Below are positions 22,681 to 32,965 of a DNA stretch of 64,000 nucleotides, piece after piece; the first letter of the stretch is position 1, and each line of letters starts with the position of its first letter. Below the pieces are notes generated by a model. It saw nothing but the letters and a program-made list of their open reading frames with translations, was not told the DNA's origin and made no database searches. A program made the position numbers and the translations under genes. Location: positions 1-64,000 of the forward strand of contig CAICTM010000470.1 of the NCBI GenBank assembly GCA_903772945.1, given 5' to 3'. This DNA is from Seminavis robusta (lineage: Eukaryota; Bacillariophyta; Bacillariophyceae; Naviculales; Naviculaceae).

Positions 22681-22694
22681 GGGTTAGGGTTAGG
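22678..22694 (+). repeat. short telomere-like TTAGGG run
   Basis: Nearly three units, TTAGGGTTAGGGTTAGG, lie exactly at the inner edge of copy 1 of the large repeat. TTAGGG is the usual stramenopile telomere unit. The length is short enough for chance or a repair-junction origin. Confidence 0.5.
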
Positions 22695-22739
22695 CACTTT
22701 GCCACCAAGACCGAAAGCACAGCCGAAAGCCTGAGCCGA

Positions 22740-23010
22740 GCGGGAGTGTTGACCCTCGCCTGCGGGAGACAGAACTCTCGATCTCTGACAATATGCAATT
22801 GGACCACAAGAACGCACCCATCCACAAGGGAAGAGAGTACGAGAAGAGAAGAAGGGAAGAGTAGCTTGTGCTACCATATCCAAAGAAGACATATGAATCT
22901 ACCAAAGCAGACAGAGCTAGCTGGCTTTCACCCCCTTTAGGGATGATGCGTCGTTTACCTTTTGGCTGATTGCGTATGATTGGCAATGAGGATTCCATGC
23001 TGGCTGGCCC
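22740..23010 (+). repeat. second copy of the LINE-tail-like repeat
   Basis: Matches 19155-19400 over its main part, and its first 45 bases match 13340-13390. No LINE coding fragment precedes it here, so this copy is either more strongly 5'-truncated or a separate non-autonomous element. It ends close to the stop of the sugar transporter gene. Confidence 0.6.
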
Positions 23011-23065
23011 ATTACTCGTCTCTCTGTTTAGTACTCGCTAGTTACATGTAGTTGGCTGCCGACGA

Positions 23066-24661
23066 CTACCAATCTTTGCGCTTGAAGGTTGGTTTGTGCT
23101 GGAGAAAGGCTTCATCAATCTCGGCAAAGGTCTTGCCCGTGGTCTCGACCTGTAGGAAATAGACTGCACTGGTCCCTGAGAAGATGCAAATGGCAAAAAA
23201 GATAAAGCACCCCGACAGGGAGGCGGACGATGCAATGGGGAAGACAGCTCCCACCACTGATGCAAAGAGCCAGTGTGACATACTGGTGACACCGTTGGCT
23301 TTGCCGCGAGTGCGATAGGGGAACATTTCCGAGCAGAGGACATACAATGCAGGACCCCAACTAATGAAGCTACTGACAATAAAGATGCCAGACAACACCA
23401 GAACAGCCCACCCAACCCACTCACTTTGCTCCAATGAGGCAAGGACAGCCAGGGGCACAAGACAAAGGAACATGATGGCTCCACCATAGACAAGTAGCTT
23501 GGTTCGTCCAAGGCGATCCACAGCCACCACAGTTGCAGTGGTGGACAAGAAACCAAGGACAGTCAAGGCCAGAGTACCCAAAATGGCTTGATCTTCTTCA
23601 AAGAAGGTATTCAAGACATCTGGGGCATAGAAGAGGACTGCTGCTACACCACTGAGCTGCTGAATGGCAAAGAAGAACACTCCCAGCATGACACGACGTC
23701 GCATCATATTGTTGGTGGAGAAGACTTCTGGCCAGGAAGCTTCCCCTATTTCACGCAATTCTTGAACTTCCTTGTGAAGGGTTTCTGTTTCTGACTCGAG
23801 TTCCTCTTCAAAGCGCAAGAGCTTCAAGGTGAGAACCAAGTCTTGCTCAGGACCTTGGGCAGCTAGCCACCTTGGTGACTCTGGTACCACCTTCAACGCC
23901 AGAGTCAGCAGCAAAAGGAGAGCAAATGGCAATCCAACCTCATAGCTGATGCGCCATCCATTCTGCCATTCTTTGAGGCCAATGCTGGCAGCAGATCCAG
24001 TGACAATGCCTAGGGCAGTGCTCAAATCATAGAGGATTCCCATGCTTCCACGAACACGGTCAGGAGCAACTTCAGCCACATATACAGGAGCAACCATGGA
24101 CAACATTCCAATGCCAGTACCGAGAAAGAATCGCCCAGTCCACAAGAGTTGCATGGAGGGAGCAAAGGTTTGAATTGCAGAGCCAAATGCGTATATGAGA
24201 GTGGAAAGTGCCAAGGAGGGTCGGCGGCCATATCGTTCGGCAAAGTATGGATTCACCAATGAACCAATGGTGGCTCCAATGCCAAAAAAGAAACTGATCA
24301 AGCCTTTGTCCCGGTCCGCAGTGCTTTCGCAGTTGTCTGAGGCAGAAGAACAGTCCCAGTTGACGTGTTGACGAAAACCATCCATCACAAATGTTGCACC
24401 AACACTGCCCAGATCCAAACCATACAAGAGACCACACATGGAAACAATACCCACCACAAGATACAGAAATGGTTTGACTCGTCGATGCTCGCCACGTTCA
24501 TCAATTCCAACCATGACGGCAACTTCTTCGTCGTTCGCTTTGGTCAATGTCGCCGATGCAAAATTATTGCCCAGGATCTCTTCATTGTGGAAGGACGACC
24601 GGTTGGAATTGGTCATCGTCACCGAAGATCCTTCCATGATGTTTTGGGTGGTCAACTCCAT
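23066..24661 (-). CDS. MFS sugar transporter (SLC2/GLUT-type)
   Basis: An intron-free 531-residue frame starts at ATG 24661. After ~65 hydrophilic residues, twelve membrane helices carry the sugar-porter signatures in order: GLLYGLDLGSVGA (helix 1), NPYFAERYGRRPSL (loop 2-3), GRFFLGTGIGMLSMVAPVYV (helix 4), PESPRWLAAQG (end of first half), QQLSGVAAVLFYAPDV (helix 7), DRLGRTKLL (loop 8-9), SEMFPYRTRGKANG (loop 10-11) and VETTGKTFAEID (C-tail). These define the family and predict facilitated or H+-coupled hexose transport at the plasma or a plastid membrane. Substrate is not resolvable. Length is normal. Confidence 0.93.
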   Translation of the reverse strand: MELTTQNIMEGSSVTMTNSNRSSFHNEEILGNNFASATLTKANDEEVAVMVGIDERGEHRRVKPFLYLVVGIVSMCGLLYGLDLGSVGATFVMDGFRQHVNWDCSSASDNCESTADRDKGLISFFFGIGATIGSLVNPYFAERYGRRPSLALSTLIYAFGSAIQTFAPSMQLLWTGRFFLGTGIGMLSMVAPVYVAEVAPDRVRGSMGILYDLSTALGIVTGSAASIGLKEWQNGWRISYEVGLPFALLLLLTLALKVVPESPRWLAAQGPEQDLVLTLKLLRFEEELESETETLHKEVQELREIGEASWPEVFSTNNMMRRRVMLGVFFFAIQQLSGVAAVLFYAPDVLNTFFEEDQAILGTLALTVLGFLSTTATVVAVDRLGRTKLLVYGGAIMFLCLVPLAVLASLEQSEWVGWAVLVLSGIFIVSSFISWGPALYVLCSEMFPYRTRGKANGVTSMSHWLFASVVGAVFPIASSASLSGCFIFFAICIFSGTSAVYFLQVETTGKTFAEIDEAFLQHKPTFKRKDW

Positions 24662-24816
24662 TGATTTCTATGACCGATATGAGATATCACAACAAGTGGC
24701 CTGCCCATGATGGAAGCACTTTCCTTGGTATCTCTCGAGACACTGAAAGCCAATAAAGAAAGGACACCGGAGGTGTAATAGATATACCGGGCGAGCATGG
24801 GCCGGCATAGTAATAT

Positions 24817-25220
24817 TGTTGAAGTTTGGCTGAAGGTAGTGTCATTAGATTTTTCCGTCTGAGAAAGTGGCGTGGTAGCTTACGGGAGCTTAGAGGTGTG
24901 CAACATGAGACGTTAGATTTTTCCGTCTGAGAAAGCGGCGTGGTAGCTTACGGGAGCTTAGACGTGTGCAACGTGAGACGTTAGATTTTTCCGTCTGAGA
25001 AAGTGGCATGGTAGCTTACGGGAGCTTAGAGGTGTGCAAATGTGAGGAAAATATTCAGGATCCGTTGCTATAAAAGAGAATGTGTAAGAAATGTGGGGGC
25101 CCAAGAGAGGGGCCTCGGTTTTAGTTAAACTCTAACCCTAAGGATAACCAACCAACCAAAACCAACCAACCACCACCACAATAAACGGGGTCAGAGATCA
25201 CCGGGGTCTGCCCGGTATAT
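24817..25220 (+). repeat. possible solo LTR or promoter-bearing repeat
   Basis: The stretch has LTR-like layout: it begins TGTTGAAG, holds a 68-base tandem repeat, then a TATA-like box (GCTATAAAAG near 25067), then AATAAA near 25180, and passes CCCGGTATATATATCA near the end. No second LTR, no internal region and no convincing target duplication were found, so the identity is tentative. If it is an LTR it is a lone fossil. Confidence 0.3.
24845..25047 (+). repeat. three tandem 68-bp repeats
   Basis: Units begin TTAGATTTTTCCGTCTGAG at 24845, 24913 and 24981, are exactly 68 bases apart and differ at only a few positions. Identity this high means recent duplication. They lie about 20-90 bases upstream of a TATA-like box, the position of an enhancer array. 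Confidence 0.9.
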
Positions 25221-25543
25221 ATATCACTTTGGTGCATGTTTCGACACTCCCTTTACTTCCGCAAACGCAAAAGTAGAGTGCAGCTGGATGCAGCTGGATC
25301 TGGTCCAGGCACAAGGTGAAGGATCCTTTGGGACCATTGCAAGATACGGATGGCCAATACGAAAAAGCTAACTAGCTAGCTACGTAGATGCCTGATCGCC
25401 AACATAATAGCAATAATATATTTATTTTATTCAATGAAGCCGTGGACGCGAATCGTGGATCAAACCCGAGACTTCAAGCAAAAATCAAACGTCATCATGA
25501 GCAATCCACAAGCCATCGCTGCAAAACCATCTTTATCGTCGCC

Positions 25544-25945
25544 TCAGCCACTACTAGCGTCAGGAGAGGGGTTCAAGGGGGCCGTGTCCATGAACGTCGA
25601 GCACTCTGCGACCTTTCCATCCTTCACGGTGATGACATCGCAAAACGAGCAATCCACAGCACCCTCGTAGCCTTCGATTTCGTAGGACACCTTTCCATAA
25701 ACCGTGTAGGTGGTTCCATCGTTCGAAACCAACCCAACCAGTTCGGAATGCTTGGAACCCTTGGTCAATCTCATGAGAGCTTCGGTGACTTGCTTCACGG
25801 CTTCGATTCCCTGCGCTGGGGGAGACGTGTTGACGGTCCAAACGGCGTCTTCGGTGAAGCAACCGACAAAGGCGTCGACATCTTTCGAGTCCCAGTAATC
25901 CACCAGGAGCTTGGTTCCGAATTCCAGAGCGTCGTTGGAAGCCAT
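25544..25945 (-). CDS. NTF2-like/SnoaL-type small protein
   Basis: Single exon, 133 residues from ATG 25945 (MASNDALEFG). The pattern is that of the SnoaL/NTF2-like fold: an N-terminal helix pair with LLVDYWDSKDVDAFVGCFTEDAVWTV, then GIEAVKQVTEALMRL, then a curved sheet with TTYTVYGKVSYE and DCSFCDVITVKDGKVAECSTFMD. Such proteins bind small molecules or act as cyclases, isomerases or hydrolases. The cavity residues do not point to one reaction. It ends in a short disordered tail and has no targeting signal. Confidence 0.8.
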   Translation of the reverse strand: MASNDALEFGTKLLVDYWDSKDVDAFVGCFTEDAVWTVNTSPPAQGIEAVKQVTEALMRLTKGSKHSELVGLVSNDGTTYTVYGKVSYEIEGYEGAVDCSFCDVITVKDGKVAECSTFMDTAPLNPSPDASSG

Positions 25946-26785
25946 TGTCAAGAGCGTATTGAGTTAGTTGATGAGAGACAAGCAAGCAACAAGGAAGCGT
26001 TTGCAGATGGGCTTATGGTCTCGATTATGAAAGCACGAAGGCATTTAATCCGACAAAACTCGCGTCGGACGGTTGACAACGTCGTGGGACTCTTTCGTTT
26101 CGGTTTGCTGTAACGTTTCGCTGTCCATACTCGTAGTACTCGTATTACCGTAGCACTACCATAGCAGGCATGCAGTGTTTTGAACGATGCCGGCACACAT
26201 CACTCCAACATGCTTGGCACTCCTCTCGTGTCACTCGACTGGGCCACTCATCCCGCCGCACCTCTTCCTTTCGGCGAACGTACTGGTACGGTACCGGTAC
26301 CGGTCCATGATTTACCGTACCGGTAGCGTAGAGCCGACGAGCCGACTTGATAATTGGTTGTTGGCTCGTGAGGCACTCAAGTTTCCCTATCCATTCACAA
26401 GGACATATTTTGGTAGAGGAAGTACCATACATTGAGAGAAAAAAGATTCGTGTCGTACGTATCTCGTGCCGTAGCTCATGACCACTGTTTCCCGACTGAT
26501 GCGTTTGGTCTTCGATAGGCAGCCATGAAACTGCCTTGAAACGGAGCGTGGTCGACTCCAACCATCTGAGCGTGGTTGTTCCTTGCTTGGATATCGTACA
26601 AAAAACTGCTTTTCGTTTCGGTTTCCCCACACGGTTGGTTGCAGTTCGTATTGCAAATCGCTTGCTACCCCACCGGTACGAGCCGACAAGAAATCGTCAC
26701 CACGTCACCCAACAACAGCAAAAAGCGCAAAGAGCCCGACACCACCAACATCATTGACGCCGAGCAGAGTGATTCCAACAATGAC
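25946..26785. other. intergenic, with an open frame leading into the next gene
   Basis: ACGGTACCGGTACCGGTCC-type palindromes cluster at 26285-26325. From about 26576 the frame of the next gene is already open and includes a nuclear-signal-like KKRKEP, so part of this interval may be coding through an upstream exon. Confidence 0.4.
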
Positions 26786-27421
26786 ATGAGTTTCGAAGAC
26801 ATCAAGAAGGAATTGCAAGAGACAAAGCACCAGCTGGCCCAAAAGGAGCAGGAACTTTTGGATACCAAGAAGGAACTAGAGTTAGCACTCAAGGCAACTG
26901 CAGCATCAAAAGAAGAGGAGGAAGACTTAAGCGATGACGACGACGAAGACTCTGTCGAAAACGAAAAGGATCCGTGGACAAATCGATTTAGGGAGCTGCG
27001 AGAGTATCGTATTGTTCACGGTGATTGCAACGTATCCAAGGAGATGAACAAGAAGCTTGCCAAGTGGGCAACGAATCAACGTCAATTCTATGCAGCCTTG
27101 AAGGAAGGCAAGTCCGGTACCAAGATTTCGCAAGAGCGCATCACCAAGTTGGAGGGTATTGGGTTTTCCTGGGGAAGGAGGTACCCAGCACAGCCTACAT
27201 GGGACGAACAGTTGGAAGAGCTCCAAAAGTTTCAACGAGCCATGGGCCATTGCAACATTATGGTGAATCCAACGAGTCCTTCTCAACTTGCCAAGTGGGT
27301 AACTACGCAACGATATGAGTACAAGCGGTTCCGAAAGGGCCGTGATTCTCTGCTCCAGTTGGAGCAAATTCAGCAGCTCAGAGACATTGGCTTCAAGTGG
27401 AAGGGCCCCAAGTTGGCTTGA
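26786..27421 (+). CDS. helicase-associated (HA) domain protein
   Basis: 211 residues from ATG 26786 (MSFEDIKKELQ), the first ATG in a frame that stays open about 210 bases upstream and there encodes NNSKKRKEPDTTN, so a longer product is possible. A coiled coil (residues 1-40) and an acidic run (EEEEDLSDDDDED) precede two HA domains. These are marked WTNRFRELREYRIVHGDCNV...LAKWATNQR...GIGFSW and WDEQLEELQKFQRAMGHCNI...LAKWVTTQR...DIGFKW. HA domains are three-helix modules greatly expanded in diatoms and thought to bind nucleic acid. No helicase core is present. Nuclear location is inferred. Confidence 0.8.
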   Translation: MSFEDIKKELQETKHQLAQKEQELLDTKKELELALKATAASKEEEEDLSDDDDEDSVENEKDPWTNRFRELREYRIVHGDCNVSKEMNKKLAKWATNQRQFYAALKEGKSGTKISQERITKLEGIGFSWGRRYPAQPTWDEQLEELQKFQRAMGHCNIMVNPTSPSQLAKWVTTQRYEYKRFRKGRDSLLQLEQIQQLRDIGFKWKGPKLA

Positions 27422-27991
27422 TGGATGGGCGATAAAGAGCACTGGCAAACGAGCAAAGCAAGGTGATCAAGGGAACACCAACACTATTGGCAAACTATTG
27501 GTGTGCAGGTGACCTACCGTATTTGAATATCTTGCAGTGTAGCCACCCTCCTCGTGTAGTATCATACCATACCGTATACAATATGGATTAGTACCCGTAA
27601 TAGTTACACAACCTCCAAAAAGTTGCTTCTCTACCCCCAACTGGAGCTCTGGATGGATTGCTGGAAAGGCTTCCAAAGTTCACGTTGGAGAGTTTCCTGG
27701 TGCTTGGAAGTCCCCAGCTGCATGGACGCTATGGTACATCTTTTGAACAATCCAGGTACCAGGTACCCAACTCTAAACCCCCGTTGTAGGACCCAATTTG
27801 CGGCTGCCCAACAAGCAGCGTGGAAGATTGTTGTGTCGTTTTTTAACCCTAACCCAAGGAGGCAAATCAATCTACCTCCAGCGAAAGCCAACACCCACAC
27901 AACCCACACCACAACCGCACGGGAGTCCATCCACTTGATGGACCAGGATCCACCCATAGTTCGTAGTTCTTAGGTAGCAAGAACGACAATA
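27422..27991. other. intergenic, no gene seen
   Basis: Short unrelated frames only. Contains CCAGGTACCAGGTACC near 27750 and AACCCTAACCC near 27845. Holds the promoter region of the following gene; no element can be named. Confidence 0.4.
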
Positions 27992-30900
27992 ATGAAGAGT
28001 GAAGAGGGCCAACGACGCCCCAACCGAGGCAGAGGCCGTGGTGGCGGTCGAGGCCGTGGAAAGCAACCGCGTGGTCGTCTGCCAGATGATGCCAAAAAGA
28101 TTTTGGTGCTTCATGGCAGTCGTCAAACAGGACCCTTGTTGTTGGGACGAATGGACAAGCTTTGCAAGGCTCTGCAAAAGACAGACGATCTGTGTTTGCA
28201 AATGGTGGCACCCGATGGCCCCTTTGATCATCCCGAGGATACCAATCTACGGCAGTGGTGGGATCGACACGACAATACGTACCAAGGACTGGAGATTTCT
28301 ATGGGAATGCTATTGGATCTTTGGAATATCGAGCCGCCAGGAAGCTTTGTGGGGATCATGGGGTTTAGTCAGGGTGCAAGATTGGCTCACTTGATGGCTC
28401 TAATGCATCAGTGTGCCAAGCAACAACAATCACAATGTGGCAGCAAAGACGATAATAAGATCCCTTTTGAGGGACTCCAGTTTGTAATCATGGTGGCAGG
28501 ATACCACAGGCCACTACCCGACAATTGGCCAGATACCCTTCAAGCCTGTCAACTGGATGCTGCTTTGTCGACGAATTGTAGGAGTATTGCAATTCCGAGT
28601 CTTCATGTTTGGGGGGAAACGGATCCTCTCATACCGCCATCCGAAAGTCAGGCCGTCATGGAATCCTACCAAAATCCTCAGATCCATGCACACGAAAAAG
28701 GCCATCATGTTCCCATGAAGGCACCCAATGTTCAAGCCTTTCTCGACTTTATACGTCGATCAATTTCTTCAGATTCCTCAGAGTTGAACAGCATCAACAG
28801 AAACAACAACAAAGAAGCAATAATACAGTCGTCGCCAGAGCCACAGTCGCCACCGACACATCAACCAAAACATGTGGACCCCGACGGAGAGACGGCTCAA
28901 GCACAGCAAGACGAAGTCGAGGCATTGACTGCCATTTATCCCGAAGAAATCACCATCCTGTCCAAGACTACCATGAATGACGACACCGGAGAGACCGCCT
29001 ACAAACATCCCATTCGGTATCAGATGGCATTACGACCAGAAGAGCCTGGAACGGGAGGCCATTGGCCCAAACATCCTCTGTCTTTGGGTGTCACTTATCC
29101 GCACAATTATCCCAGTGACGAAGCCATACCAGAACTCCAACTGGTCCATGAAAACAACGTCATGGAATTCTCCAGTGCCAAGGCAATGGCGTGTATGAGA
29201 GCCATTCAAGAGGCCGCCAATGCGGAACGGGGAATGCCATGTGTCCTTTCGTGTTTCTAGTAAGTACTGTACCGTAGTAATCATGACTCTTTCCTTTGTT
29301 GTGTTGTGTGGTTGTGTGTTCAGTTGCTAATAATGATACAATATTCATTCATCCCAGTGCGGCACGTGAATTTCTTGATGCGGGAGAGGAAATTGCTGAT
29401 GGTGCGGCGGTGGACGACGTTGTGTCGGCGCAAGAAGGACAAGCCGAGAAGGAAGACAACAACAACATGGACCAAGCAGAATCAACGTCTGTGGGATCGA
29501 CATTATTGAAGCAGGCATCGGCGGAACGTATTCATCAATGCAACATGGAAGGTCTCGAGATTGCCGAGGCGCTTTTGGGGCGAGCACCACAATCATCGAC
29601 GACGGGACAGGATGAGTCCTCTGGCACTCCGTTGCTATCAGGCAAGGGGGGGAACTGGAATTATACCATTGGCTTGGTGGGAAAGCCAAGTGCAGGTAGG
29701 TTGATTCACACAGAGGCGGTCCTTGCTTGGTTGCTTCTTCTAGAGTTGTTAGTTGTTAGCTTACTATTGCCTCATCATGCCAAGGGAAGAGTACATTCTT
29801 CAATACAGCGTCGGCTTTTGCTAGACAACGCGACGATGCCGACAATGTGCTCGGCGGGGCGTCCATGGCACCCCACCCGTTTACAACCATCGATCCCAAC
29901 ATTGGCTTTTGTTTCGTTCCAGCACCAAAAGGCACCTGCCCGGAAGAGGACGCAGACGAAGCCATCTTGAGCAAGTTTCAGGTTGGCTGTAGTCATGGTA
30001 GAGACAGTAAAGGTCGTCGTTTGCTGCCAGTTTTGCTCAAGGATGTTGCAGGATTGGTCCCTGGTGCATACCAAGGGAGAGGAAGAGGCAACAAGTTCCT
30101 CAATGATCTTACGGATGCAGTTGTCCTCGTGCACGTTGTGGATGCCAGTGGCATGGCCGATGCCGAGGGCAACGCGTTGGGGGAAGAGGAAATCATCGAA
30201 GCCTCCCAAAATGGAGACGCAAAGGCAACGTCGAGACCCCTCGAAGATCTGTCGTGGATTCGCAACGAGCTCATTGAGTGGGTGTTCACCAATCTAATGC
30301 ACAAATGGGACACGGTGATTCGAAGAGGTCGCTCAAAGGTAAGAACAAAACGATGATAACTTCTGAAGTTGCGGTGTGGCTTAACTGAAAGTTCCTTATT
30401 CTCCCTCATCGATTCGATTCCCAGCTGTCTGGTATGTTCAGTGGATACGGTCAGACCTCTGCAGTGGTGACGGACGTCCTCAATGCCGTGGAGAAGCACA
30501 TGGAAAGAACCCAAGATATGGACCGCGCCCTTGACCGCTTGAACGAATGGGACACTGGTGGTAAGCAACAACTGACTGCATCCTTGGGTGCAACTGCTGG
30601 CAGTAGGCTTATAACAAGCCATGATTGACGCGTTCCCATTGCTCTTATTGCAGATGTACACCGCGTGGTGAGCGCTTTCCTTGGCGTCCGATTCCCCATG
30701 GCATTGGCCCTAAACAAATACGACTTAGAGTCCAGTGGCAAGCACGTCAAGGCCATCCAATCTGCGCTACCGTTGCATGGAGCTCATGTGGGCGTGCCCT
30801 TGTCTGCTCGCAGCGAAATGACATTTGTGAGGGACCACATTGTAAACCACCAACAGCAGCAACCACAATCCAAGACGGAAGGAAATCCTCCGCTGGGAAC

Positions 30901-31375
30901 GTGGCAATGTTTGCAAGCAGCCATGTCCCTCCGAGAGCCTGTGTTGGTGTTTCCAGTCAGCGACATGAGTACCTACGAACCTCTCGCCGGTCTTACCAAG
31001 CACGCGGTCGGCGACCCTTCGTTGCCGAGTGCGGGAATGATTGCGTGCCTCCAAGCCGCGGGTGGAAGCATTCCAACCTTGTGGGACGCCGAACAAGGAA
31101 TCTACGCTTCCAACAACAAGGGCGGCAAGCAGCAGCAACAAGTTCTGCGAGATGTGGTGGTGATGAAACCCGGATCCACAGTGGAAGATGTCTTTTTGTG
31201 CTTGAAGCGGCTGGGTGCCTTGGGTGGCGATTTCGTGCGTGCCGAGGGCGCCGGTGATTTGGGCGAAACGTCGAAGCAAATCAAAAAGGATGCAATGGTG
31301 AACAAGCGGTGCAGGATTCTCAAGATCATGACGACCAAGCGCACGGCATGGCAACAGCAACATGCGGCGTCCTAG
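27992..31375 (+). CDS. FSH1 serine hydrolase - RWD - YGR210-type GTPase fusion
   Basis: Five exons, 27992-29259, 29358-29695, 29785-30338, 30425-30560 and 30654-31375, agree in phase and give 1005 residues. An Arg/Gly-rich lead (GRGRGGGRGRG) precedes an FSH1-type alpha/beta hydrolase with GFSQGA (Ser ~126), WGETDP (Asp) and GHHVP (His). After a low-complexity linker comes an RWD domain (EVEALTAIYPEEI, YPHNYPSDEAIPEL). Exon 1 seems to end in TAG, but that TAG overlaps a perfect GTAAGT donor and splicing turns TA|T into Tyr. The GTPase has GLVGKPSAGKST (G1), PFTTIDPNIG (G2), LLKDVAGLVPGA (G3), NKYD (G4) and SAR (G5). A C-terminal TGS-like part (VVMKPGSTVEDVF) follows. The GTPase class is ribosome-linked in other eukaryotes; the fusion's job is unknown. 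Confidence 0.88.
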
Positions 31376-31582
31376 CTAGCCTAACTAGAGGAGGCTCCAG
31401 TTGATGTTGGCCAATAAACATGTAGATAAAACACACGAGGGCTGTGTAGCGGATTGTGTAACGGGAAACATGGTCTCGCCAGAGCGAGAGCGATTATAAG
31501 TGCAGTCCATACAATGTGTTGTTGTACGTCAATTGGTAGTGGAATGCATCATTGCGTGCTGTGTGTGCCCTTTTTTTATTAA

Positions 31583-32965
31583 TTAGTATACCGAGGATGA
31601 TATATCCATATGTCTCTGATTGCATTGGTTCTGACATTGTCGAAGAAAACTGGCACTCTTCTCGTTGTCATGATTGTAGGCACATTCCAGTAGACACGAA
31701 ATTCCAGCCACGACCCTTCCCCCCATGGTGTCAAAACACCAATGCATGCCATCCACGGCAATCTTATTTCGCACCGAACATTTCTTGGCTCCCTCCTTTT
31801 GCCGTTCGGCACAGACGAGTGGAATGGAGGATGGCAATTGTCTACCCTTGAGATGATCCAAGGTATAATTGAGATTGGACGTGTCGTATCCCAGCCCCCG
31901 GGCGTTGAGCTCCAACAGTTGATTCATCAAGTGACCAAAGTCGAGTACGAGCACACGAATTGTGGTTGTGGTGGTTGTCGCATTAGTATTCCAGGCATGC
32001 GCGTATTGTTTCAATTGTTGATTCTTCCGATGGAGTTCCTCGAAATCGGCCACTGTTTGGACGTTGTTGACAAGGGGCAAGGAGACAAAGACCACGGTGG
32101 AAACCCCAAACACACTGTGGGCGGTGAGGATGGTATCCTGGAATGCCTCTTGTGTCACGTCCTTCGTGTCCATCCAGCCCTGGGGAATTCGAAAAACCAT
32201 GGCGTCAAACAAGCCAGCTCCATCTGCCAATTGTCGTTCCGTCACTTGTGGTCGATTCCACACGGCTTGGGCTGACAGATTCAAGAGTCTGTCGGCATCC
32301 GCCCGCATCCATCCTCCACCCACGTTGTTTGGCAATTGGCTCGCCTGATTTTCACCCTTGTGGGAGAACATGCCTGTGATTCTCCATCCGGCCAATTGAC
32401 CACCCCCACGGAGTTGCGTGTTCAAGACAATGCCTTCGTGTTTCCCCCAGGAATACTGCAGGACATTTCTGGCACTGCCACCAGCGGCTTCTTCGAAATA
32501 TTGAAACATTTGAATGCCGACCGAATCGCCCATGAGTAAGAGTCTGAGGTCGGTAGTGACGCGGGTCGTGTAGTTGAGAACGCGGGCAATGGGAGGAGGC
32601 AAGTCGACTCGATCGTCTTTGTGACAGTGATAGTAGGGACTAAAGGTACTGTTGTAGTGGTATTGGGAAACAAGGGGGTGGACCGTGTGCAAAATGCGGG
32701 GTAGATGGACAGCCGCTGTTGTTTCCTCGGCTTGTCGCCTCCACTGAGTGTCCCACGAGGAGAGACTCCGCAGGAAATGCTCGTGCGCATAAGTGGAACC
32801 CATGTACAATTGAATGGCCAGAAATACCGAGAGGACGGTGGCGCGAAAGGTGGAACAACCACTCTTGGGCTTATCCACGGCCAAATCGTCCTTGTGAGCC
32901 ACGAAAGGATCCGACTTGCGTCCTTCTACCCCAGATTGGGTGGTTGGTGTTGTTATTACTGTCAT
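31583..32965 (-). CDS. SGNH/PC-esterase-like type II membrane protein
   Basis: Single exon, 460 residues from ATG 32965 (MTVITTPTTQ). A short cytoplasmic N-terminus leads to one hydrophobic signal anchor (FRATVLSVFLAIQLYMGSTY), then a lumenal domain. The catalytic signature is split as in PC-esterases: LLLMGDSVGIQMFQ carries the nucleophile Ser in GDS, and AVDGMHWC near the C-terminus carries the Asp-x-x-His pair. A pair of N-x-S/T sites and several Cys fit a secretory location. Family members esterify or de-esterify cell-wall sugars, so polysaccharide acetylation in the Golgi is a reasonable inference. Confidence 0.75.
   Translation of the reverse strand: MTVITTPTTQSGVEGRKSDPFVAHKDDLAVDKPKSGCSTFRATVLSVFLAIQLYMGSTYAHEHFLRSLSSWDTQWRRQAEETTAAVHLPRILHTVHPLVSQYHYNSTFSPYYHCHKDDRVDLPPPIARVLNYTTRVTTDLRLLLMGDSVGIQMFQYFEEAAGGSARNVLQYSWGKHEGIVLNTQLRGGGQLAGWRITGMFSHKGENQASQLPNNVGGGWMRADADRLLNLSAQAVWNRPQVTERQLADGAGLFDAMVFRIPQGWMDTKDVTQEAFQDTILTAHSVFGVSTVVFVSLPLVNNVQTVADFEELHRKNQQLKQYAHAWNTNATTTTTTIRVLVLDFGHLMNQLLELNARGLGYDTSNLNYTLDHLKGRQLPSSIPLVCAERQKEGAKKCSVRNKIAVDGMHWCFDTMGGRVVAGISCLLECAYNHDNEKSASFLRQCQNQCNQRHMDISSSVY

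Noticed and set aside
23038-24437. Overlapping minus-strand frames rich in Trp, Cys and Ser within the sugar transporter
   Set aside because: Out-of-frame shadows of a gene with full family signatures in the main frame.
24845-25047. CRISPR-like array
   Set aside because: Units are contiguous 68-base tandem copies with no variable spacers.
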